A stretch of DNA of 64,000 nt, from contig JAPYXD010000553.1 in assembly GCA_030998225.1 (NCBI GenBank), positions 3,596,001 to 3,660,000 of the forward strand. Direction: 5' to 3'. Shown here in pieces: positions 46,573 to 57,205 of this stretch (its first letter is position 1; each line of letters begins with the position of its first letter). The stretch is from Diplolepis rosae (lineage: Eukaryota; Arthropoda; Insecta; Hymenoptera; Diplolepididae). A program made the position numbers and the translations under genes. A model generated the notes under the pieces. That model made no database searches, was not told the DNA's origin, and was given only the letters and a program-made list of their open reading frames with translations.

Positions 46573-48190
46573 TTATTTCACTTTTTTTATTATAGGGTTG
46601 TAAATCTTAGAGAGGTTTTCTATGTTTGTTCTAAGATTTACAGCGTCAACTGTACCTGCAATGTGACACATCTCCAACAGCAATCTTTTTTTATAGGTGT
46701 TTTCATTCGCTAAAATTCTGGTTCTATCGAAATAAAAAAAATGGTATTTCTCAACTGTGTATTTTGTGAGCGCATTTTGTTTATTTGGGGTTTCTTTAAT
46801 GTTGTTTTTATGTTCTTTCAATCTGTTTTTCAGGAACCGTTTCGTTTGACCTATATAGACGGCCTTACAGTCATTCCCTTTGCAAGGAATGCTGTAGACG
46901 ATGTTAGAAGATTGTTCTTTCGGTATTTTATCATTTGTTGGTTTGAAAATCATTTTTAGGTTTTTGTGATTTTTGAACGCAGTGTTTATATTGTAACTAT
47001 TTAGGATTCCCGATATTTTTTCTGACAGACCTTCAACGTTAGGGATGCCGATGTAAGGTTTGTTTTCTGTGTCTATGTCGACCTGATTGCTACCTAATCG
47101 TGTCTTTTCTTTGAGGGTCGAAAGTCTTTGGTTCATAATTACTTGTATGAAGGAGTGTGGGTAGTCATTTTCTTCGAGTGTATTTATAATTAATCTGAGG
47201 TTGTTTTTTTGGAATTCTTTGTCTGAAAGCAAAACTGCTCTGTAAACCAAGTTGTTTATAACACTTTTTTTATATCTGAGAGGGTGATGGGAGTTGAAAT
47301 TAAGGTATCTTCCCGACCAAGTCGGTTTCCTATACCAATTGAACGAAAGTTTTTTATTCTGTTTTCTAGTGATAGTGGCATCTAGGAAATTGATTGCGCC
47401 ATTTAACTCTTTTTCGAGGGTGAATTCAATGTTGAGGGGGTTTGTGTTGAAGATTTCTAAAATGTGGTCAATATGTGTGTTTGGGACAACGATGAATATA
47501 TCATGTACATAACGAAAGTAGACAGGTACTTCAAAATCGAGATTGGAAAGTCTATCTTTCTCTAGGTCGTCCATCACTATATCAGCAAGAACAGGGGAGA
47601 AGGGAGAACCCATTGGTAATCTTTGGGACGGACTAGGTATGTGTTTACGTCTTGTAATAAGTTATTGACCTTATCATTGTAATCTGTTCGCGTCAAGGCA
47701 ACTGTGGTGTTACCCTTGTCTGCCCTAGTAAAAACTATATCCGGGTTGTTTTTTACAAAATTCTTAGCTTCTTTTATTTCTTGAGCAGGTTGTACGAATT
47801 TTGATTTGTGTACTGTTGGAGACGGTCCTTTTATTGTATTCAAGAGAGTTCAATAGAACATCAAGTTTCCTTTTGCATTTAGATTTACTTTCTTCGAATT
47901 GGAGGGAGGCCTTTCGGGACTCAAAATTAAAAAATCTATCGAATACGTGGCTGGGAAAAATAGTAACAATTCTACTTTCAAGATGCGAATTTCGAGATTC
48001 AGGATGGACTTCTGAAAGGTATTGTGTAAGTTTGAGAATCTGTTTCCCATACTTCTGGAATTAAAAACAATGGATTGTGATACAAGAGCTTGCAAATGTT
48101 TAGGAACAACTTCAAGTTTTCGACAACGTAGTAGGAAGATTCTCTGATTAAAACGTTTGAGATAATCTAGATTTGATTGATTTACTGGAG
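46573..48190 (-). pseudogene. Penelope-like RT with GIY-YIG endonuclease, internally deleted
   Basis: A frame from 47613 to 46573 (346 aa) opens GSPFSPVLADIVMDDLE and shows FRYVHDIF where the RT catalytic YVDD is expected. It then has INFLDATI, WYRKPTWSGRYLNFNSHHP and, near residue 240-270, VYSIPCKG..CKAVYIGQTKR of a GIY-YIG nuclease. Upstream, 47843-47577 holds FTRADKGNTTVALTRTDYN of the RT N-terminal region, and about 48190-47850 a further N-terminal part. The middle of the RT (fingers) is missing, with a frame break near 47615. The D-to-H change would abolish polymerase activity. It could normally prime from nicked target DNA; this copy is dead. Confidence 0.85.
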
Positions 48191-48308
48191 GTTTTTACTA
48201 TAAATATAATGCTCTCGAGGAAGTATGTCCAAACGTAAATTCATACGGTCATTTAAACAAATAAAAAAATCATATCTATTATCTCCGGCGTACTCGCGAG
48301 GCCATTAT

Positions 48309-50276
48309 TTTTTATTTATTTTTTTTTTTTGTAGGAAGGGAGAAATGCTTTATGCACCGTCAAGGGAACTCCGTGCCCCCCTGGTGTGTGGGACTCTGCT
48401 GCTCGCGCAGCCCTACCCACTAAAACTCCCTCCCTGTCTCTAGGCCGTAGAATCCCACCCCGGAACCGCCGTTAGGCATTACTTCAGGGTGGGGGCCATC
48501 TTGAGGCGATGTCAGCCTTTCTTCCTTGCTTCTTCTTCTGTTTCCTGGCGTAACAGGTCCAGGTTCTCTCCCATAGCGGCCTTTCTAAGGCTTCCTATTC
48601 GGAGCTGCCTCCCGAAAGGCCGCACAGCGCATAGTCCCCGGTATATGGTCATTCCGGGGCTTTTCCTCCTTTGCAGCACAGAGAAAGCACCTCGGCTTCC
48701 CAATGCAGGAACCCGCCAGATGCCCCTCCTCACTGCATCTCCGGCAGCACCTGCTGCGGTCTGGCCCTCGACAGTCCGCCGCTATGTGGCCAAAACCAAG
48801 GCAACGGAAGCACCGGTTCACCTCCTTTTTCCTGCAGACTCTGCAGGAGACCCACCCGATCTTGATGTGGGCCCCCTTGAGCAGCTTCAGCGCCCTAGCC
48901 TCCTCCAGAAGCACATACGCCTTCCGGTTTCCTCTATAGGGTGTCTTACTTAGAGACACCCTTAACTCCAGCTCCGGTTCTTTGTCGAAGAGGCTTCTGA
49001 CGGCATCCTCGACGTCTTTCACTTCGATAGTGGGTTCCAGGTCGACGATCTCGACCTCGATCCGGGGAATAAGATGTCGGACCGTCCCCCTGGCTCCAAT
49101 TACCTCTTTAAAGGCAGTGTCAAACCTCCCTCTGCTTTTTGCGGAAAATTTCATTTCTACCAGCAAGTCCTTGGAGCGTGTCTCCCTGATCCCCTGGACT
49201 GTGGCGCCCAGTTCGACAGGGTTGACGCGCTTCTTAAGTTCGCGCAGGATGGTAGTGTAGCTCATCCCTTCCGCTGGTTTAATGAGCACCGCTTCTGGGC
49301 GCGCACGGCGAGGTTGCTCCGGCGTCTTGCAAGGCTTCTTTTCTCTCTTCTTCCGTAGGTGCTTCTTGCTGAGGACAACTACCCACTTCTCTTCCTTTTT
49401 AGAGGCTTTTGGCCTCTTCTCCATTGGTTTTGTAACCACAGGCACCTCCGGACTTACAGTCTGCTCTCTACGCCGTTTGCGAGTGTCCGGTGTGGACCTC
49501 GCCGCCGGCTCTGGGAGGGTTTGGCTACCCTCGTCAACTACTCCCTTGTTTTTGGGTGGTTTGACCTCCTTGATTTTCCTCACCATTAGATCTCGCATCA
49601 GGTACTCGAAGGAGTCGAGGTAGCATACGGTATCGTCGATGTCGTACCGCAGCGCCCCGAGCCTCTTCTTCATCTCCTGTATGCCATCCCTGATAGGGAG
49701 GTGCATATTCTTCTTCGACCTGGAGAACTTCTCCATCTTCTCCAGGACCGATTCCACCTTCGAGAGGATCTCCAGCTGCTGCTCGTTCCGCTGGTGTAGC
49801 CAGTTCCGGTACTGCCGTACCTGAGACTTATCCGTATCGAACGGATCCGGCGTTTCCTCCGTTACATCCAACTTCCCTCCGAAAATCTCCTCACACATCG
49901 TTTTATTTAAATTATAATGCTCCATGATTGTTCCCACGATTAGCTAGGGAAGTATTCGGTCCGCCCCTGCAGAGCCCCGCATGCAGGGGTAAGGCCTCAA
50001 TACTCTAGGAGGTGGCCAAGTTTCCTAGAGACACCGTGTGAGACACCACTCCCTGGTGCCATGCAGCCCTCGGCACGGTAGTTAACACCTTGGCTTGGGG
50101 GTTATTCCTTCGGGACCATCCCTGGAACATTGTCCGCGACTGCTTATTTAGTTTTGTATCCGTATTCAGCAGTAACCCTCGGTACAGGGCCCCTCTATCC
50201 GCAACCTGAGGACGCGCCCGGTGGCCTGTTCTAGGGCCTCCTGATCGGTTTCCGAAGAAATCAATGCAGGACCGGG
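48309..50276 (-). mobile_element. R1-like LINE with ORF1 but no ORF2, 13-bp target duplication
   Basis: GCGAGGCCATTAT occurs at both edges (48296-48308 and 50277-50289). In minus orientation there is a 5' leader (50276-49938), ORF1 (49937-48585), about 250 bp of GC-rich 3' sequence and an A-rich tail (seen as T-runs at 48309-48330). No reverse transcriptase is present between ORF1 and the 3' end, so it is an internally deleted copy mobilised as RNA by an intact relative. Confidence 0.85.
48585..49937 (-). CDS. R1-clade LINE ORF1 (Gag-like, three zinc knuckles)
   Basis: 450 codons starting at 49937. Residues 40-110 are a predicted coiled coil, and 140-220 are basic and Pro/Lys-rich. The middle resembles the RRM-like region of R1-clade ORF1 proteins (EGMSYTTILRELKKRVNP; VRHLIPRIEVEIVDL). 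CCHC knuckles: CFRCLGFGHIAADC (about 376-389), CRRCSEEGHLAGSC (398-411), and a third, spaced CFLC...H...C (417-438). The protein coats LINE RNA. The normal C-terminus appears to lie in a neighbouring frame (LRKAAMGENLDLLRQETEEE), suggesting a late frameshift. Open reading is otherwise intact. Confidence 0.8.
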   Translation of the reverse strand: MGTIMEHYNLNKTMCEEIFGGKLDVTEETPDPFDTDKSQVRQYRNWLHQRNEQQLEILSKVESVLEKMEKFSRSKKNMHLPIRDGIQEMKKRLGALRYDIDDTVCYLDSFEYLMRDLMVRKIKEVKPPKNKGVVDEGSQTLPEPAARSTPDTRKRRREQTVSPEVPVVTKPMEKRPKASKKEEKWVVVLSKKHLRKKREKKPCKTPEQPRRARPEAVLIKPAEGMSYTTILRELKKRVNPVELGATVQGIRETRSKDLLVEMKFSAKSRGRFDTAFKEVIGARGTVRHLIPRIEVEIVDLEPTIEVKDVEDAVRSLFDKEPELELRVSLSKTPYRGNRKAYVLLEEARALKLLKGAHIKIGWVSCRVCRKKEVNRCFRCLGFGHIAADCRGPDRSRCCRRCSEEGHLAGSCIGKPRCFLCAAKEEKPRNDHIPGTMRCAAFREAAPNRKP

Positions 50277-50319
50277 GCGAGGCCATTATAAAGTATATAA
50301 GAGTGAGTCTAATATTATA

Positions 50320-51170
50320 TTAACTCATAAATGCTATTCTTCGTGTTTCCAGGGTTAGAAGACGGTTTACGGTACAGTCTCAATATAAATACAATACATT
50401 TAAAAGTACTGGCAACAACGTTTTTTACGACTGTATCATATACGTCAAATTAAAAAGAACTTAAAAATTCTTTTCATCGCGTTTTCAAGACTAGAAACTG
50501 TATTACGGGATTGGTGTAATATAAACACAATGCTTTCGAAAAAATATTGTGAGCCGGAAATCCACACGAAAATTCAAGCTAATACGAGCGAGTCCAGTAT
50601 TGTGAATATTGATTCGTGAATGTTATTTTTCGTATTTTTATGATTAAAAATCGTCTTGCGGTACTGACTTAATATAATGAAAGCTAATACGAGCGAGCCC
50701 AGTATTGTATTAATTCGTAAATGTTTTTATTTCGCATTTCCAGGATTAAAAATCGTCTTGCGGTACTGTCTTAATATAATTAAAGCTAATACGAGCCAAT
50801 CCAGTATTGTATTAATTCGTAGATGGTAATTTTCGCATTTTCAGGTTTAAAAAATCATCTGGCGGTACTGTCTTAATATAATCAAAGCTAATACGAGCGA
50901 GTCCAGTATTGTATCAATTCGTAAACGTTATTTTTCGCATTTTCAGGATTAGAAATCGGTTTGCGGTACTGTCTTAAAATAATTAAAGCTAATACAAGCG
51001 AGTCCAGTATTGTATTAATTCGTAAATGTTATTTTTCGCATTTTCAGGATTAGAAATCGGTTTGCGGTACTGTCTTAAAATAATTAAAGCTAATACAAGC
51101 GAGTCCAGTATTGTATTAATTCGTAAATGTTATCTTTCGCGGGTTTAGGATTAGAAATCGGTTTATATTA
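50320..51170. repeat. 101-bp tandem array, right side (inverted)
   Basis: AGCTAATACAAGCGAGTCCA-like words recur in the orientation opposite to the left array, at about 101-108 bp spacing, fewer copies than on the left. Confidence 0.85.
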
Positions 51171-52776
51171 CTGTCTCAATAGAAATACAATATCTCCAAA
51201 AGTACTGGCAATAACGTTTTTTACGAGTATATCATACACGTGAATTTAAAATAATCACGTTTACAGGGTTAGTATCTGTATTACGGGATTGCTTTTACTA
51301 TAAATACAATACTTTCGAAAAAGTATTGGTAAAGAAACGTTTCTTTACACGTATATCATACATGTTAATTCAAAATAAACAAAAAATTAAATATCATTCT
51401 TTTGTATCAAAAAATGTCCTCACTCGCGATCATCTTGACGCCTGTACTATAATATGTTCAAGGGAGTGTTTCTGTACCGATTTGAGTGACTTTTCTGACG
51501 AATATCTTCGAACATGTGGTATAGGGTTTGCTTTCCTCGAACGCTCGAGCACATAGAAATCTCGAGTGTCCGGGACATTGGAAAGATTTTTGAACGTACA
51601 TACTCTTTGGAGTTGTAACCTGACTCTTCATAAAAGTTTTCTCCTATACAGAAAACTTTCAATATTTTCTAAATCAGTTTTCTCTCTGTCTTGAAACGGA
51701 GTGGCAGACTACCAAACGGTCTGTCGACTCCGTGCTCGAAAAAAGAAGAAGAAAATTTTTCCCAAATTCAAATTCTACCGGTTTAAACTCACCCTTAACT
51801 TCTCGGTTTCGTGCGTGTGTGTGTTGTGCTGTGCGTTCTTCATCGAGGGCTCACGATTGGATTTATATTCTGTGCTTTTTTTGGAATTAATTGTGGTTGT
51901 GTGCCTTTGAGGTGGTGCGTTCCGCAATTCACATTTTCCACGAATCTGACAAGAGAGGACTTCTGTGTGAGGACGGTACTGGAAGGTCTATTCGCATGTT
52001 CTAATTCTATTTTTAAAATAAATTTATTATAAAAAACAAAAAAACCAAAAAACCAAAAAAACAAAATAACTATTAAGATGCATGGATTTTGCTTGCTTAG
52101 GTTATAATTACTATTTTTAATGCAAATTAAAATTGTTGGCACTGATACGCTTTCGTCGAATCACGCACACGCTCGCTTACAATGCTGAGATATAAAATTT
52201 GGAAATTTGTTATATAGTGACTGCATGAGTTATTCAGAGCTTGTGAGAGTAAGTGCCGTCAATAAAATTTTTAAGCCTTACTCAAGTAAAAATAAATCAA
52301 CTTTGTTCATAAATGATTAATAAAATATTTTTAAAAATTAATATAATTAATCAATTATTATAACTATTATGATTAATATATATAATATTATTATTAAATT
52401 ACATTTAGTATACATTTTTATTATACGACGTATGAAGTTTAGTGAAACTAAATTTTCAAATGTACATGAAAAAATTGCATTATTATTAAGAAGTATTTTG
52501 TATAAAAACATTTAAAAGAAGGTTCTTTTATTTTCTGTGTTTTATATTTTCAAAATATGGAATTTACATTTGCGAATTCCAAATTATTATTCTGCCTGAG
52601 TAATTTATGTGATATTTCATATTTTATGTAATACACTTATCGACTTTTTTTTGTTTAACTTTTCATAATATCAATTTAATTTTAAGAATTTAAGTTTTTG
52701 AAATTAAAAATTTTTTCTGTGTGCCCAAGGCGCAGATTAATTTCATTCGTTCCTGCGAGAATAGATTTAGCTGTTG

Positions 52777-53085
52777 TGTGACCGGGGTCGCAAACTGAGG
52801 AGGGGAAAAGGAAGGGACGCCGAGAAGGTGCACACCAAATAAAAATCACAATCGCGGTAACTAGATTTATTAAAACTTACAAGTCGGTGCGCGACACTCC
52901 GAAGCACAGTCTACAGGCACAACGAAAAAGGTAGTCAACTTGTATTGACACGCTGACCTAGATCCTAACTACTAGCAGCCGGTAACCGGCGACGGCGCGT
53001 CATCGTAGGGCATGCCGGGCCAAGTTCCCCCGAATTCCGGTCGCAGGGCTGTGTCCTCCCGGGGCGCTAGTGTAACTTCGTTACA
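52777..53085 (-). repeat. 3' LTR of the young Gypsy element
   Basis: TGTGACCGGGGTCGC to AACTTCGTTACA as written on the plus strand. It differs from the other LTR at CTTCGTTACA versus CTTCATTACA. Confidence 0.95.
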
Positions 53086-53101
53086 ACCCCCTCCCTCCTG
53101 A
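53086..53101 (-). promoter_or_regulatory. Polypurine tract
   Basis: On the minus strand AGGAGGGAGGGGGTTG directly precedes the 3' LTR. It is the expected plus-strand primer for reverse transcription. Confidence 0.8.
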
Positions 53102-53604
53102 TCGGGTTGTGGTTTATTCCCTATATTTTTGTATTTTTTGTATTTCTTCCTCGAACTCCAGCCAAATTGGGTCTGTTTCGATGTCTAGTGTAATGTATGC
53201 GTCTTTTCCGCTCTGGCTGTTTTCGTTCGCTGGCTTTGTTTTCTTTTCCACGCTAATTTTTTGGTGTTTTCTTGCAGAAGGTGTCATGGAATATATATAA
53301 CTCCTTTGGCACTCTTCTTTCGCAGAACCTGCACTCCCACATTTCGATGTCTTCCATTGCCGTACCTGAAATTAAATAGTTTATCTACTTCTAAACATTT
53401 ATATTATTATTTTATTGTAAACAAAACGATTTGCTTGATTTTATTTATTTATTTTAATTATTTATACGAGAAAAAAAAATTTTATTATTTTGATTCTTCT
53501 TTGAATTCGGTCGATGTATAAACGAATCGAACAGAAAAAAAAAGAAAATATATTATCTTATTTTGATCCTTTTCCATTAATTTAAAGTACATTTTTTATT
53601 AATT

Positions 53605-54408
53605 TTAGTTCTTATTTTCTATGTAAATAATCGTTTTCGTTGAATCGTCAGATTCTGGGTCGCTGTCACTGTCTGTGTCTTTTTCTAATTCTTCAAGTGT
53701 TTTTCCTAGTTCTTTTTCTTCGCGTTCTTTCTTCACCCTCAGTTCTTTCTTTTTTCTTTCTATTCCTTCGTTACATGTTCTTCTTTCCCTTTCTTCTTTT
53801 TCCTCTCTTATTTTTTGGAACATTATCTTTTCTTCTTTCTCTTTTTCTCTTTCTTCTTTCCAGGCCCTCCTTTCTTGCTCTTGATTTTCTTCCCATCGTC
53901 TGAGCTCTTCTCTATGTTTCTTCCATTCTTTATCGCATTTTTCTTGTTCTCTTTTCCTGTCTTCTTCTTTTAGTTCGTTTGTATATATTCTTTGCAGCTT
54001 TTCTTTTCTCCATTTTATAAAGTCTTCTTCTTGTCTTTTCTTTTCTTCCCATTCTTTTTTTTCTTCTTCATAGCTTTTTATTCCCATTTTTTCTCTGGTT
54101 TCTTTGATTATCTTTAGTATTTCTTCTTGCATTTTCTTTTCTTTTTTCCCTTCGGGCTCTTTTCCTTCCTGTTTCAGTTTTTCCTCTCTATGTATCTTCT
54201 TAAACTCATTCTTCAGTTCTATTTCTCTTCTTGCTTCCTCTCTTCTTCTTATTTCTTCTTGTCTCTCCTTTCCTTCTTCTGGTGATTCTGGGACAAGCGG
54301 GTTCTGGATTAGGTCAAGAAGTCTCGGGCATTTGTGCTTTAAAGCTTCTGCCACTGTTATCTCTCGATAACATCGCTCGCACTTTAGGTTTAGTTTCTGC
54401 TCCATCAT
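53605..54408 (-). CDS. Extra ORF downstream of pol: zinc-binding-like coiled-coil protein
   Basis: 267 aa starting at 54408, about 80 bases beyond the pol stop. The N-terminus has CERCYREITVAEALKHKC, a C-x2-C-x11-H-x-C-like metal-binding pattern. From about residue 45 to 245 it is almost entirely Glu/Lys/Arg with heptad-like periodicity (long coiled coil), ending in an acidic Ser/Asp tail. There is no signal peptide and no membrane segment, so it is not an env gene. Function unknown; binding nucleic acid or a host partner is plausible but not shown. The frame is fully open, unlike most ORFs in this window. Confidence 0.7.
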   Translation of the reverse strand: MMEQKLNLKCERCYREITVAEALKHKCPRLLDLIQNPLVPESPEEGKERQEEIRRREEARREIELKNEFKKIHREEKLKQEGKEPEGKKEKKMQEEILKIIKETREKMGIKSYEEEKKEWEEKKRQEEDFIKWRKEKLQRIYTNELKEEDRKREQEKCDKEWKKHREELRRWEENQEQERRAWKEEREKEKEEKIMFQKIREEKEERERRTCNEGIERKKKELRVKKEREEKELGKTLEELEKDTDSDSDPESDDSTKTIIYIENKN

Positions 54409-54487
54409 CTGTTAACATAATTATTTTCGTTGTGTCTCTGTATCGGTTTGTCAATTTACTATTTTATGTGTGTTTCTATTTGTTTAC

Positions 54488-57205
54488 TTAATTTTTTTCT
54501 ACATATTTTTTAATGTCTTTTATGTTCCAATTGCCAAGTGACTTACCTTTTTTGTTTTTTATTTCGTAAATTGTCGGTGAGATTTTTGTTTTTATGAAAA
54601 ATGGGCCCTCAAAATTTTTATTTAATTTTTTTGCTATATTGTCTGCTTTATTTGACAACGTTTTTTCGCTTCTTAGTGCCTTTTCCCCTATCTTGTAGCT
54701 AATTGGTCTACGTCTTAAGTTATAATATTTTGCCTGTCTTTCATTTGCTAAATCTAAATTTTTCTGTACCTCGTCTTTTATTATTTTCAACCTGTTTAGT
54801 CTTTCTACCCATTTCCCTACTTCTTGTGCTTCTATTCCTTCTATGTTTATTAAGTCTTTGTTTAAGGTTTGAATTGGTTCTAATTCCCTTCCAAGGTTTA
54901 GGAATGCTGGTGTGAAACCTGTTGACGCATGTTTACTAGTGTTTAACGCGAATTGTAGGTCTTCTAAATTTTCATCCCATTCTCTATGGTCTTTTTCCAG
55001 GTATGCTTTGATCGCTGTTTTTATTGATCTGTTACATCTTTCTGTTGGGTTTGATTGTGGGTGGTATCGTGGTGTTTTCGAATGTCGTATTCCGAAGTTT
55101 TGCGTTAACTTCACCATGATTTTGTTCACGAATTCTTTGCCGTTGTCTGTAAACAATATTCTTGGTGTTCCCCATTTCGATATGATTCTTCTGTGGAATT
55201 TCTTTTCTATTGTTGTTGCTACCTTGTTTTTTACTGGAATTATTTCCACCCATTTGGTGAACATGTCCACGCAAACAAGTATATATTGGTTTTTTGCTTT
55301 CGACCTCGGCAGTGGGCCCATTATGTCTGCTGCTACTACTGTCCATGGTTCTTCGATTATTCTTTTTCCCAGTAGTCCTACTTGATTGTTTACTTTTGGT
55401 TCAATTCTTTGGCATGTGTCGCATTCTTTTACGTATTTTAATGTTTCTGAATACATACCTGGCCAGACATAGTTCTCTGTGATTCTTGCATATGTTTTCT
55501 CCATGCCCAAATGTCCTGCTTGTTTATTATCGTGGTTCTCTTTTAACACTTGTTCTCTTAATTCCTTTGTTATTGTTAATTTCCATGGACTGTTATCCAG
55601 GTTCAAGCTTGATTTTAACGGATCTTTTCTGAAGAATGAAAGTTGGTCGTTTCTTATTCGCCAGTTTGGGTTTTCTGTTGGTTTTTCCTTTACTTGTTTT
55701 AGTTTGTGACTATACCATTCGTCGTTGGTTTCTTTGCTTTTCTCTTTTTGTTTTTCTTTTGCCATTGATAACGTGCTTGCTACCGAGTCCAACTTTTCGC
55801 CTGTTCTTGATAATGCGTCTGGTGCGTAATTTAGTGAGCCTTTTCTGTATACTATCTCGTAGTCGTATTCGAGTAGTTCCAGTGCCCATCTTGCTAGTCG
55901 TCCCGTCGGGTTTTTTAAATTATGCAGCCATTTTAAAGCTATATGGTCTGTTAGTACTTTGAAGGTATATCCTTCTAGGTAAGGTCTGAATTTCCGTATT
56001 GCCCATACCACTGCTAAGCATTCCTTTTCTGATGTTGAATTTTTTTTTTCTGCTTCGTTGAGGCTTCTGCTTGCGAATGCTATTACGTGGTTTTCGTTAT
56101 TTATATTTTGGGTTAAGACGGCTCCTAATCCCGTATCGCTCGCATCGGTTTCAAGTTGAAATGGATGATGAAAGTTTGGGCATGCCAGTATTGGTTCTGT
56201 TGTTAGTAATTTTTTTATTTTTTCTAATGCCTGTTCTTGTTCTATGTCCCATTTCCATTCTATTCCTTTCTTTAATAGTGTGTATAAAGGTTCCATTATT
56301 TCCGAAAATTTTGGTATGAATCTTCTGTACCATGATGTCATTCCTATAATTCTTTGCAGTTGTTTCACATTTTTTGGTGTTGGGAATTCTAGTATAGGTT
56401 TTATTTTGTCTTCGTCCATTAATAGTCCTTTTTCGTTTACTACAAATCCTAAGTATTTCACTTCCGAGCATCCAAATTCGCACTTTTCCAGATTTATTGT
56501 TAATCCTGCTTGGTTTATTTTTTCTAGAACTATTTCTAAATTTTTCAAATGTTCTTCGAAGTTTTCTGTTACTATAATTATGTCATCGAGGTAGCAGAAT
56601 ACATTAGGTTTTAAGTCTGGTGTTATTATTTTATCCATTAAACGCTGGAACGTAGCTGGAGCGTTTGTTAAACCGAATGGCATTCTTTTAAATTGGTACA
56701 TTCCTTTTCCTGGTACTGTGAATGCTGTTATTTTTCTTGATTCTTCTTCTAGTGGTATTTGGTGGTATGCTGAGCGGAGATCAATTTTTGATATGTATCT
56801 TGCTGACCTCAATGCATCTAAAATTTCTGCCATGATTGGTATTGGGTACAAGTCTTTTTTCGTTATTTTATTTACTTTTCTGAAATCTAAGCAGAATCTA
56901 TATTTTCCGTTTGGTTTCTTGATCATAACTACTGAGTTCGACCAATCGCTATTCGAGGGTTCGATTACGTCCTCTTCCAACATTTTATCAATTTCCTCGT
57001 ACATATACTCTCTTACTTTGGGCGAGACGTGGTAATATCTTTGTTTGATTGGTTCGTGGTCTTGTACATCTATTTTGTGTTTTGTCATGTGTGTGGATTC
57101 GAGTTTTGTTCCTGTTTTGTTAACCTTCCTTTTAATCATTTTCTTAATTGCTGTCCTTGGTTTTCGTTTAGTTCTATTATTCCCTCGCATTTTTCGTTTT
57201 CTGTT
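54488..57205 (-). CDS. pol: Gypsy pol: reverse transcriptase, RNase H, integrase
   Basis: The open frame extends slightly above the first Met (57190), because pol is reached from the protease frame by a -1 shift. From that Met it is 900 aa. RT about 80-260 (RMPFGLTNAPATFQRLMD; catalytic YLDD 200-203). RNase H about 345-460 (ETDASD 347; SEKECLAVVWAIRKF). Integrase: H553, H560, C590, C593 zinc site; catalytic D622, D682 and E717 (D,D-34-E). The C-terminal part includes a basic GKSLGNWNIKDIKKYV end. All catalytic residues are present, so the enzyme looks functional. It makes cDNA and inserts it into the genome. Confidence 0.95.
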   Translation of the reverse strand, partial: NRKRKMRGNNRTKRKPRTAIKKMIKRKVNKTGTKLESTHMTKHKIDVQDHEPIKQRYYHVSPKVREYMYEEIDKMLEEDVIEPSNSDWSNSVVMIKKPNGKYRFCLDFRKVNKITKKDLYPIPIMAEILDALRSARYISKIDLRSAYHQIPLEEESRKITAFTVPGKGMYQFKRMPFGLTNAPATFQRLMDKIITPDLKPNVFCYLDDIIIVTENFEEHLKNLEIVLEKINQAGLTINLEKCEFGCSEVKYLGFVVNEKGLLMDEDKIKPILEFPTPKNVKQLQRIIGMTSWYRRFIPKFSEIMEPLYTLLKKGIEWKWDIEQEQALEKIKKLLTTEPILACPNFHHPFQLETDASDTGLGAVLTQNINNENHVIAFASRSLNEAEKKNSTSEKECLAVVWAIRKFRPYLEGYTFKVLTDHIALKWLHNLKNPTGRLARWALELLEYDYEIVYRKGSLNYAPDALSRTGEKLDSVASTLSMAKEKQKEKSKETNDEWYSHKLKQVKEKPTENPNWRIRNDQLSFFRKDPLKSSLNLDNSPWKLTITKELREQVLKENHDNKQAGHLGMEKTYARITENYVWPGMYSETLKYVKECDTCQRIEPKVNNQVGLLGKRIIEEPWTVVAADIMGPLPRSKAKNQYILVCVDMFTKWVEIIPVKNKVATTIEKKFHRRIISKWGTPRILFTDNGKEFVNKIMVKLTQNFGIRHSKTPRYHPQSNPTERCNRSIKTAIKAYLEKDHREWDENLEDLQFALNTSKHASTGFTPAFLNLGRELEPIQTLNKDLINIEGIEAQEVGKWVERLNRLKIIKDEVQKNLDLANERQAKYYNLRRRPISYKIGEKALRSEKTLSNKADNIAKKLNKNFEGPFFIKTKISPTIYEIKNKKGKSLGNWNIKDIKKYVEKN

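Larger units (their letters stand above)
44158..52145 (-). mobile_element. Penelope-like element with long inverted terminal arms
   Basis: The left arm (about 44190-45470) and right arm (about 50940-52145) are inverted copies, almost identical in the outer 1 kb: short frames of 69, 71 and 73 codons are preserved with a single residue difference. The left end bears a hammerhead-like motif; the right end stops inside the motif at CACTGA. Between the arms are 101-bp tandem repeats, a PLE reverse transcriptase/GIY-YIG region and an R1-like LINE insertion. PLEs typically have terminal repeats with hammerhead motifs. Confidence 0.75.

Noticed and set aside
53605..54408. Envelope gene of an errantivirus
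   Set aside because: No signal peptide, membrane segment or cleavage site. The protein is a charged coiled coil.
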